From positions 1 through 32,019 of the forward strand of contig JAZNUV010000025.1 in assembly GCA_045592445.1 (NCBI GenBank): DNA of 32,019 nt, in the 5' to 3' direction. The position numbers and the translations under genes were made by a program. Each line of letters starts with the position of its first letter. Positions within the stretch are counted from its first letter, which is position 1. Source of the stretch: JAQXGO01 sp045592445 (GTDB lineage Bacteria; Bacillota; Clostridia; UMGS1883; UMGS1540). Below, piece by piece: positions 31,283-32,019 of this stretch. A model generated the notes under the pieces. That model searched no databases and had not been told where the DNA came from. It worked only from the letters and a program-made list of their open reading frames with translations.

Positions 31283-32019
31283 CTGTGGATTATTTGGTAA
31301 TTCTTTTTACAAAGATTTTAGGCTTTGTAACAACGATTTTGGGTGGCGGAACCAGTCTGCCGGGCGAAATTGCTTTAAAATTGTGCCCCGATATTTTAAA
31401 ACGGCTATCGCGTGGGTATCACCTGGTTTTCATAACGGGTACAAACGGCAAAACAACAACTGCAAGTCTTTTGCAAGGGATATTACAAAAGGCAGGAAAA
31501 CGCGCCATTACAAGCATAAGCGGCGCAAATTTAAAAAGCGGTGTTGCATCCTGCTTCATTAAGAATTTTCCTCTTTTTCGCCGTGTGGATGGTGACTATG
31601 CAGTGCTTGAGGTCGATGAGGCATATATGCGACATGTAACGGCGTCCATCACGCCGGAGGTGATTGCGGTTACGAATCTCTTCCCTGACCAGGTAGACCG
31701 CTACGGAACAGTGGATGCTACGCTCGCTTTAATTGAGGAGGCGTGCAAAAAGACACCCGATGCAACGCTTGTTTTGAATGCAGACGAAGCCTTGTTTGGT
31801 GATTTTATGCCGCAAAACCGTCGCATCTTTTTCGGATTTCGTCTGCCAATTCGTGCGGACGAAACTGTTGGGGTAGAAAATAAGCACTGTAAAAGATGTC
31901 AAACATCGTACACCTATTCGTTTACGACATTTGGACAGCTTGGTGCATATAAATGCCCGTCCTGTGGCTTTGAAAGACCCAATCTTGACCTTGGTATAGA
32001 TAAAATTGAGGCGATTGCG
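31279..32019 (+). CDS. murT: Lipid II isoglutaminyl synthase subunit MurT (3' truncated by window edge)
   Basis: MurT with GatD amidates the D-glutamate of lipid II in peptidoglycan synthesis. The 247 residues visible match the Mur ligase-like MurT: the P-loop GTNGKTTT at 54-61, LEVDEAYM in the ligase core, and the inserted zinc ribbon with Cys204, Cys207, Cys226 and Cys229 (CKRC and CPSC). The family stretch usually written FRDQLDRYGE reads FPDQVDRYGT here, losing the arginine. AAGGAAAG lies before the ATG, which overlaps the previous stop as ATGA. The gene is still open at the last base; gatD would be expected next, outside the window. Confidence 0.95.
   Translation, partial: MTVDYLVILFTKILGFVTTILGGGTSLPGEIALKLCPDILKRLSRGYHLVFITGTNGKTTTASLLQGILQKAGKRAITSISGANLKSGVASCFIKNFPLFRRVDGDYAVLEVDEAYMRHVTASITPEVIAVTNLFPDQVDRYGTVDATLALIEEACKKTPDATLVLNADEALFGDFMPQNRRIFFGFRLPIRADETVGVENKHCKRCQTSYTYSFTTFGQLGAYKCPSCGFERPNLDLGIDKIEAIA

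Noticed and set aside
1..32019. Mobile elements, CRISPR arrays, phage genes and rRNA genes
   Set aside because: I looked for direct repeats with spacers, transposase or integrase motifs and long terminal repeats and saw none. The gene content is core chromosomal throughout.

Overview
The window is a 32 kb piece of a low-to-medium GC chromosome from an anaerobic, endospore-forming member of the Firmicutes, most likely class Clostridia. The evidence is the spoIIGA-sigE pair, a SpoVAE-type protein and a YlmC-type protein (sporulation), the oxygen-sensitive class III ribonucleotide reductase NrdD/NrdG (anaerobiosis), a T-box leader, RNase M5, MurT, and Firmicutes-style gene pairs such as lepA-hemW and rimO-pgsA. 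I saw no phage gene, transposase, CRISPR array or other mobile element. The content is mostly core genome.

Layout. 1-2404 (+): the end of fusA, then tuf and a dCMP deaminase, each of the last two closed by a clear terminator. 2567-9956 (+): a consensus promoter and a valine-type T-box leader drive an acyl-CoA synthetase, valS, folC, rsmD and pfkA, packed with short gaps or overlaps. 9962-11659 (+): the spoIIG locus (spoIIGA-sigE) behind Spo0A-box-like sequences; no sigG follows. 11722-12104 (-): tRNA-Thr(GGT) and tRNA-Ser(GGA), each with its own promoter and terminator. 12136-15068 (-): nrdD-nrdG, with a promoter overlapped by a pair of NrdR-box-like sites. 15165-16893 (+): a DUF3343-type small protein translationally coupled to a cysteine-desulfurase-family enzyme, then ylmC. 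16901-17548 (-): RNase M5. 17555-18468 (+): an unrecognised cysteine-rich protein. 18498-20088 (+): a phosphohexomutase. 20089-22940 (-): zur-znuA-znuC-znuB with a Fur-family operator on its start site. 23000-23418 (+): a lone spoVAE. 23470-25237 (-): a small orphan gene coupled to pncB. 25229-30398 (-): lepA-hemW-recX-rimO-pgsA. 30515-32019 (+): an RluB-type pseudouridine synthase overlapping murT, which runs off the end.

How the parts work together. Translation is the main theme (EF-G, EF-Tu, ValRS, two tRNAs, RsmD, RluB-type, RimO, LepA, RNase M5). Control circuits visible in the DNA are: a T-box sensing uncharged tRNA-Val; a probable Spo0A switch for the first mother-cell sigma factor; NrdR control of dNTP synthesis; and zinc-dependent autorepression of zur-znuACB.

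The most thought-provoking observation is the acyl-CoA synthetase placed between the valine T-box and valS, which suggests a valine-starvation-induced carboxylate activation step, possibly of isobutyrate. The cysteine-rich protein at 17627-18433, the 90-residue orphan before pncB and the DUF3343/desulfurase pair are the best candidates for poorly described biology. I found no clearly new multi-gene system. All calls rest on reading the sequence by eye; no database search was run.
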